A DNA stretch of 64,000 nucleotides from assembly GCA_016617495.1 (NCBI GenBank), contig WYCU01000004.1, positions 265,169-329,168 on the forward strand, given 5' to 3'. The position numbers and the translations under genes are program-made. Below are positions 30,150 through 43,110 of this stretch, piece by piece. Within the stretch, counting starts at the first letter, position 1, and each line of letters begins with the position of its first letter. The notes below the pieces were generated by a model. It saw nothing but the letters and a program-made list of their open reading frames with translations. It did no database searches and was not told the origin of the DNA. Origin of the DNA: Azonexaceae bacterium s22 (lineage in GTDB: Bacteria; Pseudomonadota; Gammaproteobacteria; Burkholderiales; Rhodocyclaceae).

Positions 30150-30338
30150 TCAGTCTTTCTTGGGTTGCTTGAGTTGCTTCAGATGTGCGGCTTCAAGCTG
30201 AAAACGCTCTTGCTCTATTGATGCAAGTCGCGCAGCCTTGTCCGTCGGGTAACCCCGAACCCTGTAGTACTCCGAAGAGGTCGGATTTAGCTGCTCGGAC
30301 CGCCGATCACGTTCGGTCTTGGAGAGTGGGTGACTCAT
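30150..30338 (-). CDS. 62-aa small protein, candidate precursor peptide
   Basis: Starts MSHPLSKTERDRRSEQLNPT with a near-perfect Shine-Dalgarno (TAAGGAG, 7 nt before ATG). Very hydrophilic; the centre is NPTSSEYYRVRGYP, rich in Tyr, and the tail is Lys/Gln-rich. There is no signal peptide, Cys or Gly-Gly leader. It is the first gene of the operon with epimerase, GT-radical SAM and methyltransferase and is followed by an attenuator, the usual layout of a RiPP precursor. Small proteins with an LNP...Y...RG pattern occur in many proteobacteria, so an unrelated role is possible. Confidence 0.6.
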   Translation of the reverse strand: MSHPLSKTERDRRSEQLNPTSSEYYRVRGYPTDKAARLASIEQERFQLEAAHLKQLKQPKKD

Positions 30339-30344
30339 ATTTAG

Positions 30345-30924
30345 CTCCTTAAGATTAAATCAGCACGGACAGCCATTACTTCCTCGGGTCCGGGAAGCGC
30401 TTGGAGCAAAGCTAAAAATGGTGTCTGAGCTGACAGTCGGGTCAATCTTGCAGCGGTACGACCTCACCGACCATTCGTCACACCGGACCCGATCCTGGTG
30501 CGTAAAGCGGGGTAACACTGCTTTACGAATGATATGTTCATTTCCTGGTTATTCAAAATATCCTGGCTCCTCCGTTCCCTTTGCCGAATGGTTTACGTTG
30601 GGAGCAATGTACCTTCCCAATCAGTTGATGACGTTCGCCCCGCAGTCACTCAGCATGAACCAGAAGCACTTGGGCAATACAGGCATCGAAGGGATAATCA
30701 CACCCTTTCGAGCGACACATGCTCACGAGGATTTTCCTGATTGCAGGAATATTTTGGGAAGCCACAAGAACTAAAAATCGTAGAAAAATGCACTTCAGGC
30801 CAGGCGTAAAAATCTTTAACATATTGATAAATAACGATTTAATTTTTCAATAAGTCACCCGCCAATAAAAACAGTGCTATCAGCAGACAACTTAACGCAT
30901 CGCAATAATTACCAATAAAATCAA
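30345..30924. other. Region without supported genes at the right end of the island
   Basis: About 580 bp. The left part should hold the promoter of the small-peptide operon on the minus strand. A perfect 8-bp inverted repeat lies at 30501-30527. A 118-codon plus-strand frame (30418-30774) has no recognisable domain and coding-unlike composition, so I do not call it. The last 150 bp before mutS are strongly A/T-rich and probably act as the substituted mutS promoter. Confidence 0.5.
30501..30527. repeat. Inverted repeat, possible operator
   Basis: CGTAAAGC and GCTTTACG are perfect inverse copies separated by 11 bp, about 165 bp upstream of the small-peptide gene on the minus strand. Confidence 0.4.
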
Positions 30925-33510
30925 ATGGTTAAAGAAGAAAAAGAGCACGCCAAACATACTCCTTTCATGCGCCAATACCTGGCGCTCAAAGCGCAGCATC
31001 CGAATACCCTGCTCTTTTACCGCATGGGCGATTTTTACGAGTTGTTCTACGAAGACGCGGAAAAGGCGGCACGCTTGCTGGATATCACCCTGACCACCCG
31101 TGGGCAGTCGGCCGGGGTGCCGATCAAGATGTGCGGCGTGCCTTTCCATTCGCTCGAGCCTTACCTGGCGCGGCTAGTGAAGCTCGGCGAATCGGCGGTG
31201 ATCTGCGAACAGATCGGCGATCCGGCGACCAGCAAGGGCCCGGTCGAGCGGGCGGTGGCGCGGATCGTGACGCCGGGGACGCTCACCGACGCCGCGCTGG
31301 TCGATGACAAGCAGGACTTGTGGCTGCTCGCCGTGACCACCTTGCGCAACACGGCGGGCATTGCGCGGCTGAATCTGGCCAGCGGGGAGTTCATTCTGAT
31401 TGAAGTGCCGGCCGAGCAAATTCCGGCAACGCTGGAGCGCATCCGCCCGGCAGAGATTCTCTATCCGGAGAGTTGGAATCCCAATTTCGGGAGCAATGCG
31501 GCCTGCACGCGCCAGCCCGAGTGGTATTTCGATTTCGATTCGGCAAAACGTCTGCTCTGCGAGCAATTTGCGGTGGCATCGCTGGCCGGGTTCGGGGCCG
31601 AAGGCCTGAAGCCGGCAATCGGTGCCGCGGGTGCCTTGCTGCAATACGCACAGGCGACGCAATCCGGCAAGCTGCCGCATCTGCGCGGCCTGACCGTGGA
31701 GCTCGAGGGTGCTTATCTGGGCCTTGACCTGGCAACCCGGCGTAATCTGGAGCTCACCGAAACGCTGCGGGGCCAGCCTGCGCCGACCTTGTTTTCGCTG
31801 CTGGACAATTGCGTGACCAGCATGGGATCGCGCTTGCTGCGGCATACGCTCCACCATCCGCTACGCGAACGCGGCATCCCGGCGGCGCGTCATGGTGCTG
31901 TGGCGGCCTTGCTCGATGACTACGGCCGCTTGTCCGGTGAGGTGCGCAAGGCGTTGCGGGGAATCGCCGATATCGAACGCATTGCCGGACGCATTGCGCT
32001 GCGTAACGCCCGTCCGCGGGATCTGGCGAGCCTGCGCGAATCGCTGGCGCGCTTGCCGGGCTTGCGCGCCCCAGTAGCTGAAACGGCCTCGCCGCTGCTG
32101 ACACAATTCTTTGCGGCGCTCGAAACGCCGGCAGAAACGCTCGATTTGGTGGTCCGCGCCATCGCCGCCGAGCCCGGCGCCCAGGTCCGCGACGGTGGAG
32201 TCATCGCACCCGGTTTCGATGCCGATCTCGATGAATTACGTTCGCTGAACGATAACTGCGGCGCCTTCCTGGTCGATATGGAGGCGCGTGAGCGTGAGCG
32301 CACGGGCATTTCCAGTCTCAAGGTCGAATACAACAAGGTGCATGGTTTTTATATCGAGGTCACGCACGCCAATGTCGACAAGGTGCCGGAGGATTATCGG
32401 CGGCGCCAGACGCTGAAGAATGCCGAGCGTTACATCACGCCAGAATTGAAAGCCTTCGAGGACAAGGCCTTGTCCGCACAGGAGCGTGCGCTAGCCCGCG
32501 AGAAGATGCTGTACGAGCAGATTCTCGACGCCTTGCTCCCGGTGGTGCCGCGCTTGCAAACGATTGCGCAAGCGGTGGCGCAACTCGATCTGCTTGCAGG
32601 TTTTGCCGAGTCAGCCTTGAAGCGCAATTGGTGTCAGCCTGAATTTGTCGAGGATACCGCGCTGTCCATCGAAAGCGGCCGTCATCCGGTGGTCGAGAAC
32701 GAACTGGCGCAGAGCGCGGAAACCTTTATCGCCAACGATTGCCAGCTTGCCGAAAGCCGCCGCCTGCTGCTCATTACCGGCCCCAACATGGGCGGCAAGT
32801 CGACTTACATGCGTCAGGTGGCGCTGATTGCCCTGCTCGCGCATATTGGTAGTTTTGTGCCGGCCAGCCGCTGTGTGCTCGGCCCGCTTGACCGCATTTT
32901 TACCCGCATCGGCGCATCCGACGACCTGGCGTCCGGTCGCTCAACCTTCATGGTGGAAATGACCGAAGCGGCGGCCATCCTGCACCACGCGACTGCGCAA
33001 AGCCTGGTATTGATGGATGAAATCGGGCGTGGCACCTCAACTTTCGATGGCATGGCGCTGGCATTTGCCATCCTGCGCCATCTGATCGAAAAAAACCGCA
33101 GCCTGACCCTCTTCGCGACGCATTACTTCGAACTGACGCGCCTGTCGCACGAATATGGCGAACTGGCCAACGTTCATCTCGGCGCCGTCGAGCACAACGA
33201 CCGCATCGTCTTCATGCATGCGGTCGAAGAAGGCCCGGCCAACCAGAGTTACGGTATTCAGGTCGCCGCGCTGGCCGGGATTCCCTCCGCCGTAGTGCGC
33301 GCTGCCCGCAAGCAGTTGCGGGAATTCGAACAGCGCGCCGCCGTCGATCCCTTGCAGCCCGATCTCTTCGCCCAAGCCGAGGCCATGCCAGAAATGATCG
33401 AGCCGGAGCCGCATCCGGCGCTGATCCAACTGGCGACGCTCGATCCCGATGCGCTGACCCCGCGCGAGGCCCTGGAAGCGCTCTATTCGCTGAAAACCCT
33501 GCTCAAATGA
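30925..33510 (+). CDS. mutS: DNA mismatch repair protein MutS
   Basis: 861 residues. The mismatch-binding motif is [11 protein letters not shown] (Phe-x-Glu). The ATPase has Walker [10 protein letters not shown] and Walker [17 protein letters not shown]. It recognises mismatches with MutL. The first ten codons ([10 protein letters not shown]) are A/T-rich and unlike the rest. They appear to be supplied by the genomic island, replacing the native start left at 10225. No clear Shine-Dalgarno precedes ATG 30925, so expression may differ from the native gene. Its stop overlaps the phosphoesterase start. Confidence 0.95.
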   Translation: MVKEEKEHAKHTPFMRQYLALKAQHPNTLLFYRMGDFYELFYEDAEKAARLLDITLTTRGQSAGVPIKMCGVPFHSLEPYLARLVKLGESAVICEQIGDPATSKGPVERAVARIVTPGTLTDAALVDDKQDLWLLAVTTLRNTAGIARLNLASGEFILIEVPAEQIPATLERIRPAEILYPESWNPNFGSNAACTRQPEWYFDFDSAKRLLCEQFAVASLAGFGAEGLKPAIGAAGALLQYAQATQSGKLPHLRGLTVELEGAYLGLDLATRRNLELTETLRGQPAPTLFSLLDNCVTSMGSRLLRHTLHHPLRERGIPAARHGAVAALLDDYGRLSGEVRKALRGIADIERIAGRIALRNARPRDLASLRESLARLPGLRAPVAETASPLLTQFFAALETPAETLDLVVRAIAAEPGAQVRDGGVIAPGFDADLDELRSLNDNCGAFLVDMEARERERTGISSLKVEYNKVHGFYIEVTHANVDKVPEDYRRRQTLKNAERYITPELKAFEDKALSAQERALAREKMLYEQILDALLPVVPRLQTIAQAVAQLDLLAGFAESALKRNWCQPEFVEDTALSIESGRHPVVENELAQSAETFIANDCQLAESRRLLLITGPNMGGKSTYMRQVALIALLAHIGSFVPASRCVLGPLDRIFTRIGASDDLASGRSTFMVEMTEAAAILHHATAQSLVLMDEIGRGTSTFDGMALAFAILRHLIEKNRSLTLFATHYFELTRLSHEYGELANVHLGAVEHNDRIVFMHAVEEGPANQSYGIQVAALAGIPSAVVRAARKQLREFEQRAAVDPLQPDLFAQAEAMPEMIEPEPHPALIQLATLDPDALTPREALEALYSLKTLLK
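30951..30980 (+). repeat. Right junction direct repeat (attR-like)
   Basis: Matches 10251-10280 at 23 of 30 positions; encodes [11 protein letters not shown] of the functional MutS. Differences are mostly at third codon positions, as expected if the element carries a diverged copy of the target. Confidence 0.75.
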
Positions 33511-34475
33511 GCCGACTAATCCAGATTGTCGCGGTCGACGTGATTTTTGCCCTGAAAATCATGTTGACCGCGACAATCCTTTTCGGCGCATCGGTTTCGT
33601 CGGCCGAAACGTGGCGCTTTGCCATGATCGGCGACGTGCCCTACTCCAATCGCGAGCGGCAGGAGTTGCCGGGCATGCTGCGCGCCATTGCCGATAGCCA
33701 CGTCGATTTCATCGTGCATGTGGGCGATTTCAAACATGGGCGGGACCGTTGCGACGATGCCTTGTTTGCCGACCGGCACGCGTTGTTCGATGCCGTTGCC
33801 GTGCCCTTCGTTTTTGTACCCGGCGACAACGAATGGACGGATTGCGAGCGCGCCTCGAATGGCCATTACGACCCTGAAGAGCGTCTGGACGCCTTGCGCC
33901 ACCTGTTTTGGTCCAGTGACGAATCACTAGGCAAAAGCCGCCTGCACTTGACCCGACAATCCCCGGAGATGCCCGAAAATTCGCGTTTCCGCCTGGGGCC
34001 TGTCCTTTTTGTGACGCTCAACTTGCCCGGTGGCAATAACAATCGGGGCCTCACCGAAACGCCGCGCAAAGAGTTTCAGGCCCGGAATCCCAAGGTATTG
34101 GCTTGGGTAAAAGAAAGCTTCGTGCTCGCGCGAAAAGCGGGATTACAAGGGATCGTGCTTTTCTTTCAGGCTAACCCGGGATTTTGGCAGCATGCCGAAG
34201 GCCTGGCCCAAAGCGGCTATCGGGAGTTTCTCGAACTGCTGGTGCAGGAAACCCGGCAATTCCCGGGCGAGGTGGTCGCGGTGCATGGCGACACACACCA
34301 CAGCCGCATCGACCATCCGCTGGAAGACGGGCGTGGACGCCCGTTGTCCAATTTCACCCGTGTGGAAACCTTTGGCTATCCACGTATGGGCTGGACGCGC
34401 GGCATCGTCGATACCGCAACGCCCGGATTATTCCGTTTCGAGGCGACCGCGTGGCCGCCACCGCTCAATCAGTGA
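33507..34475 (+). CDS. Secreted metallophosphoesterase-like protein
   Basis: Up to 322 residues. Calcineurin-like metal motifs are in order: [23 protein letters not shown] and VHGDTHHS. An N-terminal hydrophobic segment ending SVSSAETW predicts export. The start is either ATG 33507 (overlapping the mutS stop as ATGA) or ATG 33561. The region between consists of two facing copies of the dispersed element, so the signal peptide is largely repeat-encoded. Converges with slyD, overlapping its end by 7 bp. Substrate unknown. Confidence 0.8.
   Translation: MSRLIQIVAVDVIFALKIMLTATILFGASVSSAETWRFAMIGDVPYSNRERQELPGMLRAIADSHVDFIVHVGDFKHGRDRCDDALFADRHALFDAVAVPFVFVPGDNEWTDCERASNGHYDPEERLDALRHLFWSSDESLGKSRLHLTRQSPEMPENSRFRLGPVLFVTLNLPGGNNNRGLTETPRKEFQARNPKVLAWVKESFVLARKAGLQGIVLFFQANPGFWQHAEGLAQSGYREFLELLVQETRQFPGEVVAVHGDTHHSRIDHPLEDGRGRPLSNFTRVETFGYPRMGWTRGIVDTATPGLFRFEATAWPPPLNQ
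33525..33539 (+). repeat. Dispersed USS-like element, copy B1 (core)
   Basis: Perfect core ATTGTCGCGGTCGAC followed by GTG, ATTTTT, GCCC and TGAAAATC. It faces copy B2, so the two can form a 15-bp stem with one G:T pair. Confidence 0.85.
33563..33577 (-). repeat. Dispersed USS-like element, copy B2 (core)
   Basis: GTTGACCGCGACAAT, 14 of 15 to the core, in inverse orientation to B1 and sharing the same 23-bp A/T-rich arm between them. Confidence 0.8.
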
Positions 34476-34966
34476 CAGGCGTCGTCGTCGCCGCCGACAT
34501 GCACATGACCGTGTTCGATTTCGTCGGCGCTAGCCGGGCGAACGGCGGTCACGGTGCAGGTGAAGACCAGGGCCATGCCGGCAAGCGGATGGTTGCCATC
34601 GAGGACAACCTTGCCGTCGGCAATGTCCGTTACGCGATAGATGACGAAATCGTCCTCGCTGCCATCTTCCGGCCCGCCTTCAAACTGCATGCCGACCTGT
34701 AGTTCCTCGGGGAAATCCTTGCGCTGTTCAATCTGGACGAGACTGGCATCGTAATCGCCAAAAGCCTCATCCGGCTGCAACTTGACCTGCACGGACTCGC
34801 CGACTTTCTTGCCCTGAAGCGCTTCTTCGATCTTGGGGAAAATATCGTCGTAACCGCCATGCAGGTAAACGATGGGTTCGCGCCCTTCATCGACCACCTC
34901 GCCATCGGGATCAGTGACGTGGTAATCGAGGGTGATGACCGAATTCTTGGCAACCTGCGTGTTCAT
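34469..34966 (-). CDS. slyD: FKBP-type peptidyl-prolyl isomerase (SlyD-like)
   Basis: 165 residues. The split FKBP domain (VITLDYHVTDPDGEVVDEG...) contains an insert-in-flap domain (about residues 70-125; LQPDEAFGDYD). The C-terminus is short and His/Asp-rich ([14 protein letters not shown]), a metal-binding tail. It catalyses proline isomerisation and binds nickel or other metals. ATGA overlap with the upstream bcp gene. Confidence 0.92.
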   Translation of the reverse strand: MNTQVAKNSVITLDYHVTDPDGEVVDEGREPIVYLHGGYDDIFPKIEEALQGKKVGESVQVKLQPDEAFGDYDASLVQIEQRKDFPEELQVGMQFEGGPEDGSEDDFVIYRVTDIADGKVVLDGNHPLAGMALVFTCTVTAVRPASADEIEHGHVHVGGDDDACH

Positions 34967-35436
34967 GTATTGAGTTCCTTGACGAGGCGCAGCACTTCCA
35001 GTGCGTGGCCCTTGTAGTTGATGTTGTATAAGGCGTGACGGATCACGCCCGATTTATCGATGACAAAGGTCGAACGAACAACCCCGAATTTGCGGTGCCC
35101 GTCGACTTCCCGGGCCTGCCAGACGCCATATTGTTTGCAAACCGCGCCGTCGGCATCCGACAACAGCTCGGTGCCGATACCTTCTTTGTCGCGAAATTCG
35201 GCATGTTTGAGGCATTCGTCCCGGCTGATACCGAAAAGCACGCAGTTTTCGCGTCCAAAGGCATCTTCATGATCTGAAAAATCGGTCGCCTCCCGCGTGC
35301 AGCAAGGGGTGCCGTCCTTGGGGTAGAAAAACAGCACGACGTGCTTTTTTCCCATGTATTGCCCCACGTCCACCGTTTCCATGTCGGCATCGGGTAATGC
35401 GAACAGGGGTGCCTTGTCTCCGGCTTTGAGCAGCAT
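34963..35436 (-). CDS. bcp: Thioredoxin-dependent peroxiredoxin (Bcp/PrxQ)
   Basis: 157 residues from MLLKAGDKAPLFALPDA. The active site YPKDGTPCCTREATDF has Cys in place of the Gly usually preceding the peroxidatic Cys, and lacks the typical resolving Cys five residues on. It reduces hydroperoxides using thioredoxin. The start at 35436 was chosen by family length. Its stop overlaps the slyD start. Confidence 0.92.
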   Translation of the reverse strand: MLLKAGDKAPLFALPDADMETVDVGQYMGKKHVVLFFYPKDGTPCCTREATDFSDHEDAFGRENCVLFGISRDECLKHAEFRDKEGIGTELLSDADGAVCKQYGVWQAREVDGHRKFGVVRSTFVIDKSGVIRHALYNINYKGHALEVLRLVKELNT

Positions 35437-35528
35437 ATTGTTGTCCTCCAGCGCTGTGGGTACTGCCTGAATCCATTCTAGCGGAGGGCAATGGGCGTGG
35501 CTACAGCGACAACGGTAGCCCAAACGGT

Positions 35529-35813
35529 TTATTTGGCGGGGAGCTTTTCCGGAATCTGGACGAAGGTTTCGTCCTGCTTGATCATGCCCAATTCAAACCG
35601 GGCACGTTCCTCAATGGCATCGTAGCCCTGCTTCAGATCGCGGACTTCGGCATCGAGGCCCGCGTTCCGGATTTCCAGCTTGCGTGTGACTTCCTTCTGC
35701 TGCTGGAGCTGGCGGTCGTATTCCCACACCTTGAGCCAACCGCCCTTACCCAGCCAAAGCGGGTATTGCAGCAGCGCAATGAGTGCAAGGAGGCCGACCG
35801 TCAGCCAGCGCAT
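35529..35813 (-). CDS. ftsB: Cell division protein FtsB
   Basis: 94 residues: a short cytoplasmic start, one transmembrane helix (about residues 4-20), then a coiled coil ([19 protein letters not shown]) and the conserved [12 protein letters not shown] segment. It forms the FtsQLB complex of the divisome. Twelve bp after eno, the standard eno-ftsB arrangement. Confidence 0.93.
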   Translation of the reverse strand: MRWLTVGLLALIALLQYPLWLGKGGWLKVWEYDRQLQQQKEVTRKLEIRNAGLDAEVRDLKQGYDAIEERARFELGMIKQDETFVQIPEKLPAK

Positions 35814-35825
35814 TGATCGAGTCGC

Positions 35826-37136
<1,311 letters not shown>

Positions 37137-37181
37137 TCAATTTGTTAAACGTTTTTATCAATTAAGTTCTGCAAGTAAAAC

Positions 37182-39706
<2,525 letters not shown>

Positions 39707-39722
39707 TCAAACCCGCATCCTC

Positions 39723-39728
39723 TATAAT
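39723..39728 (+). promoter_or_regulatory. Candidate -10 box for the cnoX-like gene
   Basis: A perfect TATAAT lies 31 bp before the ATG at 39759 in the divergent gap with pyrG. The -35 region is weak. Confidence 0.5.
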
Positions 39729-39758
39729 CATCGCCAATCCCACTTCAGGTCACGCCAC

Positions 39759-40613
39759 ATGTCCCAGTTTTCTTTTGATGTATCGCTTGAAGATTTCGAA
39801 TCCAAGGTATTGATTCCGGCAGATAACACGCCAGTCGTCGTCGATTTTTGGGCACCTTGGTGCGCGCCGTGCCAGACGCTGAAGCCGATGCTGGAAAAGC
39901 TCGCTGAGGAATACCAAGGGCGCTTCCTGCTGGCCAAGGTCAATTCCGACGAGAACCCGGAGTTGGCACAACATTTCGGCGTCCGTAGCATTCCTTCGGT
40001 CAAGGTGCTGTTCCAAGGGCAGTTGGTCGATGAATTCAATGGCGCCTTGCCGGAAAATCAGGTACGCGCTTTCCTTGACCGTATCGCGCTGCCTGCTGGC
40101 GCTGGTGCCAGTCCCCGCGAAGAAGCCGCAGCACTGGCCGCCGAAGGGCATCTCGAGGAAGCCTTGGCGCTTTTGGTCAATGCGACCCGCGAAGCACCGG
40201 AGGATGAGGCACTGCGCCTGGATGCCATCGAGATCCTGATCCGCCTCCAGCGTAACGACGAAGCATCCCAGCTCCTCGCTGCCGAATACAAGCAGGAGAA
40301 CGATCGCGCCAACGCCTTGCGCGCTCGCCTGGCGCTCGCCCAGGGCGCCGCCGAGACGGCACCGCTGGAAGCCCGGCTTGCGGCCAATCCGGATGACCAT
40401 GCCGCACGTCTTGAACTCGCGCGGGCTTACGCCGCCCAAGGCCGATTCCGTGAAGCGCTCGATGCAGCGCTTGAAGTCGTCCGCCGCGACCGCTTTTTTG
40501 AAGAAGGTGCGGGGCGCAAGGCACTGCTTCAGTTCTTTGAAGCCTTGACCGGCGAAGAACACGACGATCTGGTGCGGGAATACCGCCGCAAACTCTCGGC
40601 AACGCTGAACTGA
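39759..40613 (+). CDS. Thioredoxin-fold co-chaperone (CnoX/YbbN-like)
   Basis: 284 residues. Thioredoxin domain (residues ~5-110) with active site WAPWCAPCQTLK, then TPR-like helical repeats (EEALALLVNATREAPEDEALRL; later AAQGRFREALDAALEVVRRD). CnoX/YbbN proteins hold stressed proteins for GroEL and protect cysteines. Many relatives lack the CxxC pair; here it is WCAPC, so redox activity is likely. First of a probable run with the HDAC-like and nnr genes. Confidence 0.9.
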   Translation: MSQFSFDVSLEDFESKVLIPADNTPVVVDFWAPWCAPCQTLKPMLEKLAEEYQGRFLLAKVNSDENPELAQHFGVRSIPSVKVLFQGQLVDEFNGALPENQVRAFLDRIALPAGAGASPREEAAALAAEGHLEEALALLVNATREAPEDEALRLDAIEILIRLQRNDEASQLLAAEYKQENDRANALRARLALAQGAAETAPLEARLAANPDDHAARLELARAYAAQGRFREALDAALEVVRRDRFFEEGAGRKALLQFFEALTGEEHDDLVREYRRKLSATLN

Positions 40614-40629
40614 AGGGCTGCCGTCGGTC

Positions 40630-41544
40630 GTGAAGCTCTTTTACACCGACGTCTTCGTCCTTCCCCTCCCCGCCGGGCATCGTTTTCCCATGGAAAAGTA
40701 TGCCCGGTTGCGGGCCAGCCTTTTGGCTTGTGGCGAGTTTTCGCAAAGCGACTTTCACCTGCCACATGCCGCCAGTGACGCGGAACTCGCCCGCGCTCAC
40801 GATATCGACTACATCGAGCGCGTTTGTCGCGGTCAACTGCCTGAAAAGGCCCAAAAAGCCATCGGCTTTCCCTGGAGTACCGGGATGATCGAACGCTCCA
40901 GACGTTCCGCCGGTGCGACCATCTGCGCTTGCCGGGCGGCCATTGAAAGTCGTTCGGTCGCTGCGAATCTCGCCGGGGGAACGCACCATGCGTTCCGTGA
41001 CCACGGTGAGGGATTCTGCGTTTTCAACGATGCGGCAGTCGCGGCGCGCGCCATGCAGGCTGAAGGCCTTGCCCGACGCGTGCTGATTGTCGATTGCGAT
41101 GTTCATCAGGGGAACGGTACCGCCGCCATATTGGCGGGCGACGACACGGTGTTCACCTTCTCCATGCATGGCGCCAGAAATTATCCCTTCGACAAGGCAT
41201 TGAGCGACCTAGATATCGAACTCCCGGACGGTTGCGGGGACGATGCCTACCTGTTGCAACTCGATCACGGTTTGGCCACGGCTTTCGATCTTGCGCGCCC
41301 GGATCTGGTGATTTATCTGGCAGGTGCCGACCCCTACCGTGACGACCGCTTGGGCCGCCTTGGACTGAGTTTCGAAGGGTTGGCGGAACGCGATCGCCGC
41401 GTGCTCTCGCGATGCCGGGACGACGCGGTGCCGGTGGCCATCGCCATGGCTGGGGGTTATGCCCGGCAGATTGACGATACCGTGCATATTCATACGACCA
41501 CGATCCGCCTTGCGCGGGCCATCCTGGCCCGGGAAACCGACTAG
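40630..41544 (+). CDS. Histone deacetylase superfamily protein
   Basis: 304 residues, GTG start. Class IV-like bacterial HDAC/acetylpolyamine amidohydrolase fold: LAGGTHHAFRDHGEGFCVFND, zinc ligands in VDCDVHQGNGTA and AGADPYRDDRLGRLGLS. It probably deacetylates a small molecule or protein lysine. Sixteen bp after the co-chaperone gene and 9 bp before nnr. A 13/15 match to the dispersed element, with A-tracts, lies at 40823-40837 in the CRGQLPEKAQK codons. Confidence 0.88.
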   Translation: MKLFYTDVFVLPLPAGHRFPMEKYARLRASLLACGEFSQSDFHLPHAASDAELARAHDIDYIERVCRGQLPEKAQKAIGFPWSTGMIERSRRSAGATICACRAAIESRSVAANLAGGTHHAFRDHGEGFCVFNDAAVAARAMQAEGLARRVLIVDCDVHQGNGTAAILAGDDTVFTFSMHGARNYPFDKALSDLDIELPDGCGDDAYLLQLDHGLATAFDLARPDLVIYLAGADPYRDDRLGRLGLSFEGLAERDRRVLSRCRDDAVPVAIAMAGGYARQIDDTVHIHTTTIRLARAILARETD

Positions 41545-41553
41545 AATCAATCC

Positions 41554-43041
41554 ATGGAAACCGCGCTCTACCGCAGCCCTGCACTACGGCAACTTGAAGC
41601 CGCGCACCGCCACGAACCCTTGATGGCGCGTGCCGGAGCGGCCGCAGCAGCATGGGCGGAAACACTCGCCGCCGAGCGTGAACGCCCGGTGTTGATCCTC
41701 GTCGGTCCCGGCAACAATGGCGGGGACGCGTTGGTGGTAGCGCGTTTGCTGCGCCAGCGCTTCTTCGAAGTTTGCGTCGTCTTTCAGGCCGATCCGGCGA
41801 AACTGCCTGCCGACGCGGCCAATGCGTATCAGGAATTCATTGGCGCCGGTGGCGTCACCCTTCCCGCGATTCCGGAACACACACCTTGGTCGCTGATTGT
41901 CGACGGCCTTTTCGGCATTGGCCTCACACGTGCGCCTGGCGGGATCTATGCGGACTGGATATTTTCCGCAAACCGCTTGGCCCAGCGCGACCGATGCCCG
42001 CTATTGGCACTCGATTGCCCCTCCGGTCTCAATGCCGATACCGGACAACGCCATGCGCCGTGTATCCGTGCCACCCATACGATCACATTCATCGCCGCCA
42101 AGCCAGGATTGCATACCGCCGATGGGCCGGATTGCTGCGGCCAGTTGCGCGTCGCCGATCTGGCGCTGGACCCGACGCGCGAAACTCCCCCGGACGGCGC
42201 CTGCGTTGGCCTGCGGCACTTCGCCGATTGGCTGCGTCCGCGTATGCTGAACAGCCACAAAGGCACTTTTGGCAGCGCTGGCATACTCGGCGGCGCGCCT
42301 TCGATGACCGGCGCCGCCCTGCTTGCCGGACGTGCTGCGCTCAAATTGGGTACGGGCCGGGTTTACGTTGGCTTGCTTGATGCGCATGGTCTCACCTGCG
42401 ATTTCCAGCAGCCCGAACTGATGTTCCGTACGGCGGACGGCTTGCTTCAAGCCGACCTCACCGCCCTCGCCTGCGGGCCGGGATTGGGCACCAGCAGCCA
42501 GGCTGGGGAACGCCTGGCGCAGGCCTTGGCGACCCCTTTGCCGTTGGTCCTTGATGCCGATGCCCTGAATCTGATTGCCTGCGTACCCGCATATCGAGAC
42601 AAAGTGGCTTCACGGGAGGCGCCGAGCCTCCTCACACCTCACCCGGCCGAAGCGGCCCGCCTGCTGGACTGTACGGTCAGTGACATTCAGGCGGATCGGA
42701 TCGCTGCCGCGAGGCGGCTCGCAGCAAATTTCCGCGCTGGCGTAGTGCTCAAAGGCTGCGGGACCATCCTCGCCCTGCCCGACGGACGTTGGTGGCTCAA
42801 TACCACCGGCAATCCCGGCATGGCCTCCGCCGGCATGGGAGACGTTTTGACTGGGCTGCTCGTTGCCCTGCTGGCTCAGGGCTGGCCACTGGAAAAAGCC
42901 ATGCTGGCGGGCGTTCATTTGCATGGTGCAGCTGCCGATCGGTGTGTTGCCTTGGGTCAAGGCCCGGCAGGACTGACGGCCAGCGAAGTGCTCGATGCGG
43001 CGCGCGGCCTGTTCAATGCGTGGACCGCTTCGCATGGCTGA
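41554..43041 (+). CDS. nnr: Bifunctional NAD(P)H-hydrate epimerase / ADP-dependent dehydratase
   Basis: 495 residues. The N-terminal YjeF_N epimerase has LVGPGNNGGDALVVARLL and LDCPSGLNADTG. The C-terminal ribokinase-like dehydratase starts near residue 225 (HKGTFGSAGILGGAPSMTGA) and has NTTGNPGMASAGMGDVLTG. It repairs damaged NAD(P)HX. Cotranscription with the flanking HDAC-like and nadC genes is likely, giving an NAD-related theme. Confidence 0.95.
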   Translation: METALYRSPALRQLEAAHRHEPLMARAGAAAAAWAETLAAERERPVLILVGPGNNGGDALVVARLLRQRFFEVCVVFQADPAKLPADAANAYQEFIGAGGVTLPAIPEHTPWSLIVDGLFGIGLTRAPGGIYADWIFSANRLAQRDRCPLLALDCPSGLNADTGQRHAPCIRATHTITFIAAKPGLHTADGPDCCGQLRVADLALDPTRETPPDGACVGLRHFADWLRPRMLNSHKGTFGSAGILGGAPSMTGAALLAGRAALKLGTGRVYVGLLDAHGLTCDFQQPELMFRTADGLLQADLTALACGPGLGTSSQAGERLAQALATPLPLVLDADALNLIACVPAYRDKVASREAPSLLTPHPAEAARLLDCTVSDIQADRIAAARRLAANFRAGVVLKGCGTILALPDGRWWLNTTGNPGMASAGMGDVLTGLLVALLAQGWPLEKAMLAGVHLHGAAADRCVALGQGPAGLTASEVLDAARGLFNAWTASHG

Positions 43042-43110
43042 TTTCGACAGCCGCGCGCGCGGCCATTAGAATAGCGCGCTTTCCAAGCGATCCCGGCGAC
43101 GGTGCAGGCC

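Larger units (their letters stand above)
10281..30950. mobile_element. 20.7-kb genomic island inserted in the 5' end of mutS
   Basis: Bounded by the junction repeats at 10251-10280 and 30951-30980. It separates the old mutS start from the functional gene and supplies a new A/T-rich start. It carries an excisionase-like gene at the left end, a restriction-like defence operon and a peptide-modification-like operon. Gene density is lower at both ends and base composition is visibly more A/T-rich around 10.3-11.7, 24.2-26.8 and 30.3-30.95 kb than in the core. It contains no strong copy of the dispersed element common in the flanks. No integrase, transposase or conjugation gene was found, so it may be immobilised or mobilised in trans. 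Confidence 0.8.

Noticed and set aside
30418-30774. 118-codon plus-strand frame at the right end of the island.
   Set aside because: No domain, unusual composition, no clear ribosome site, and inverted repeats run through it; more likely non-coding.
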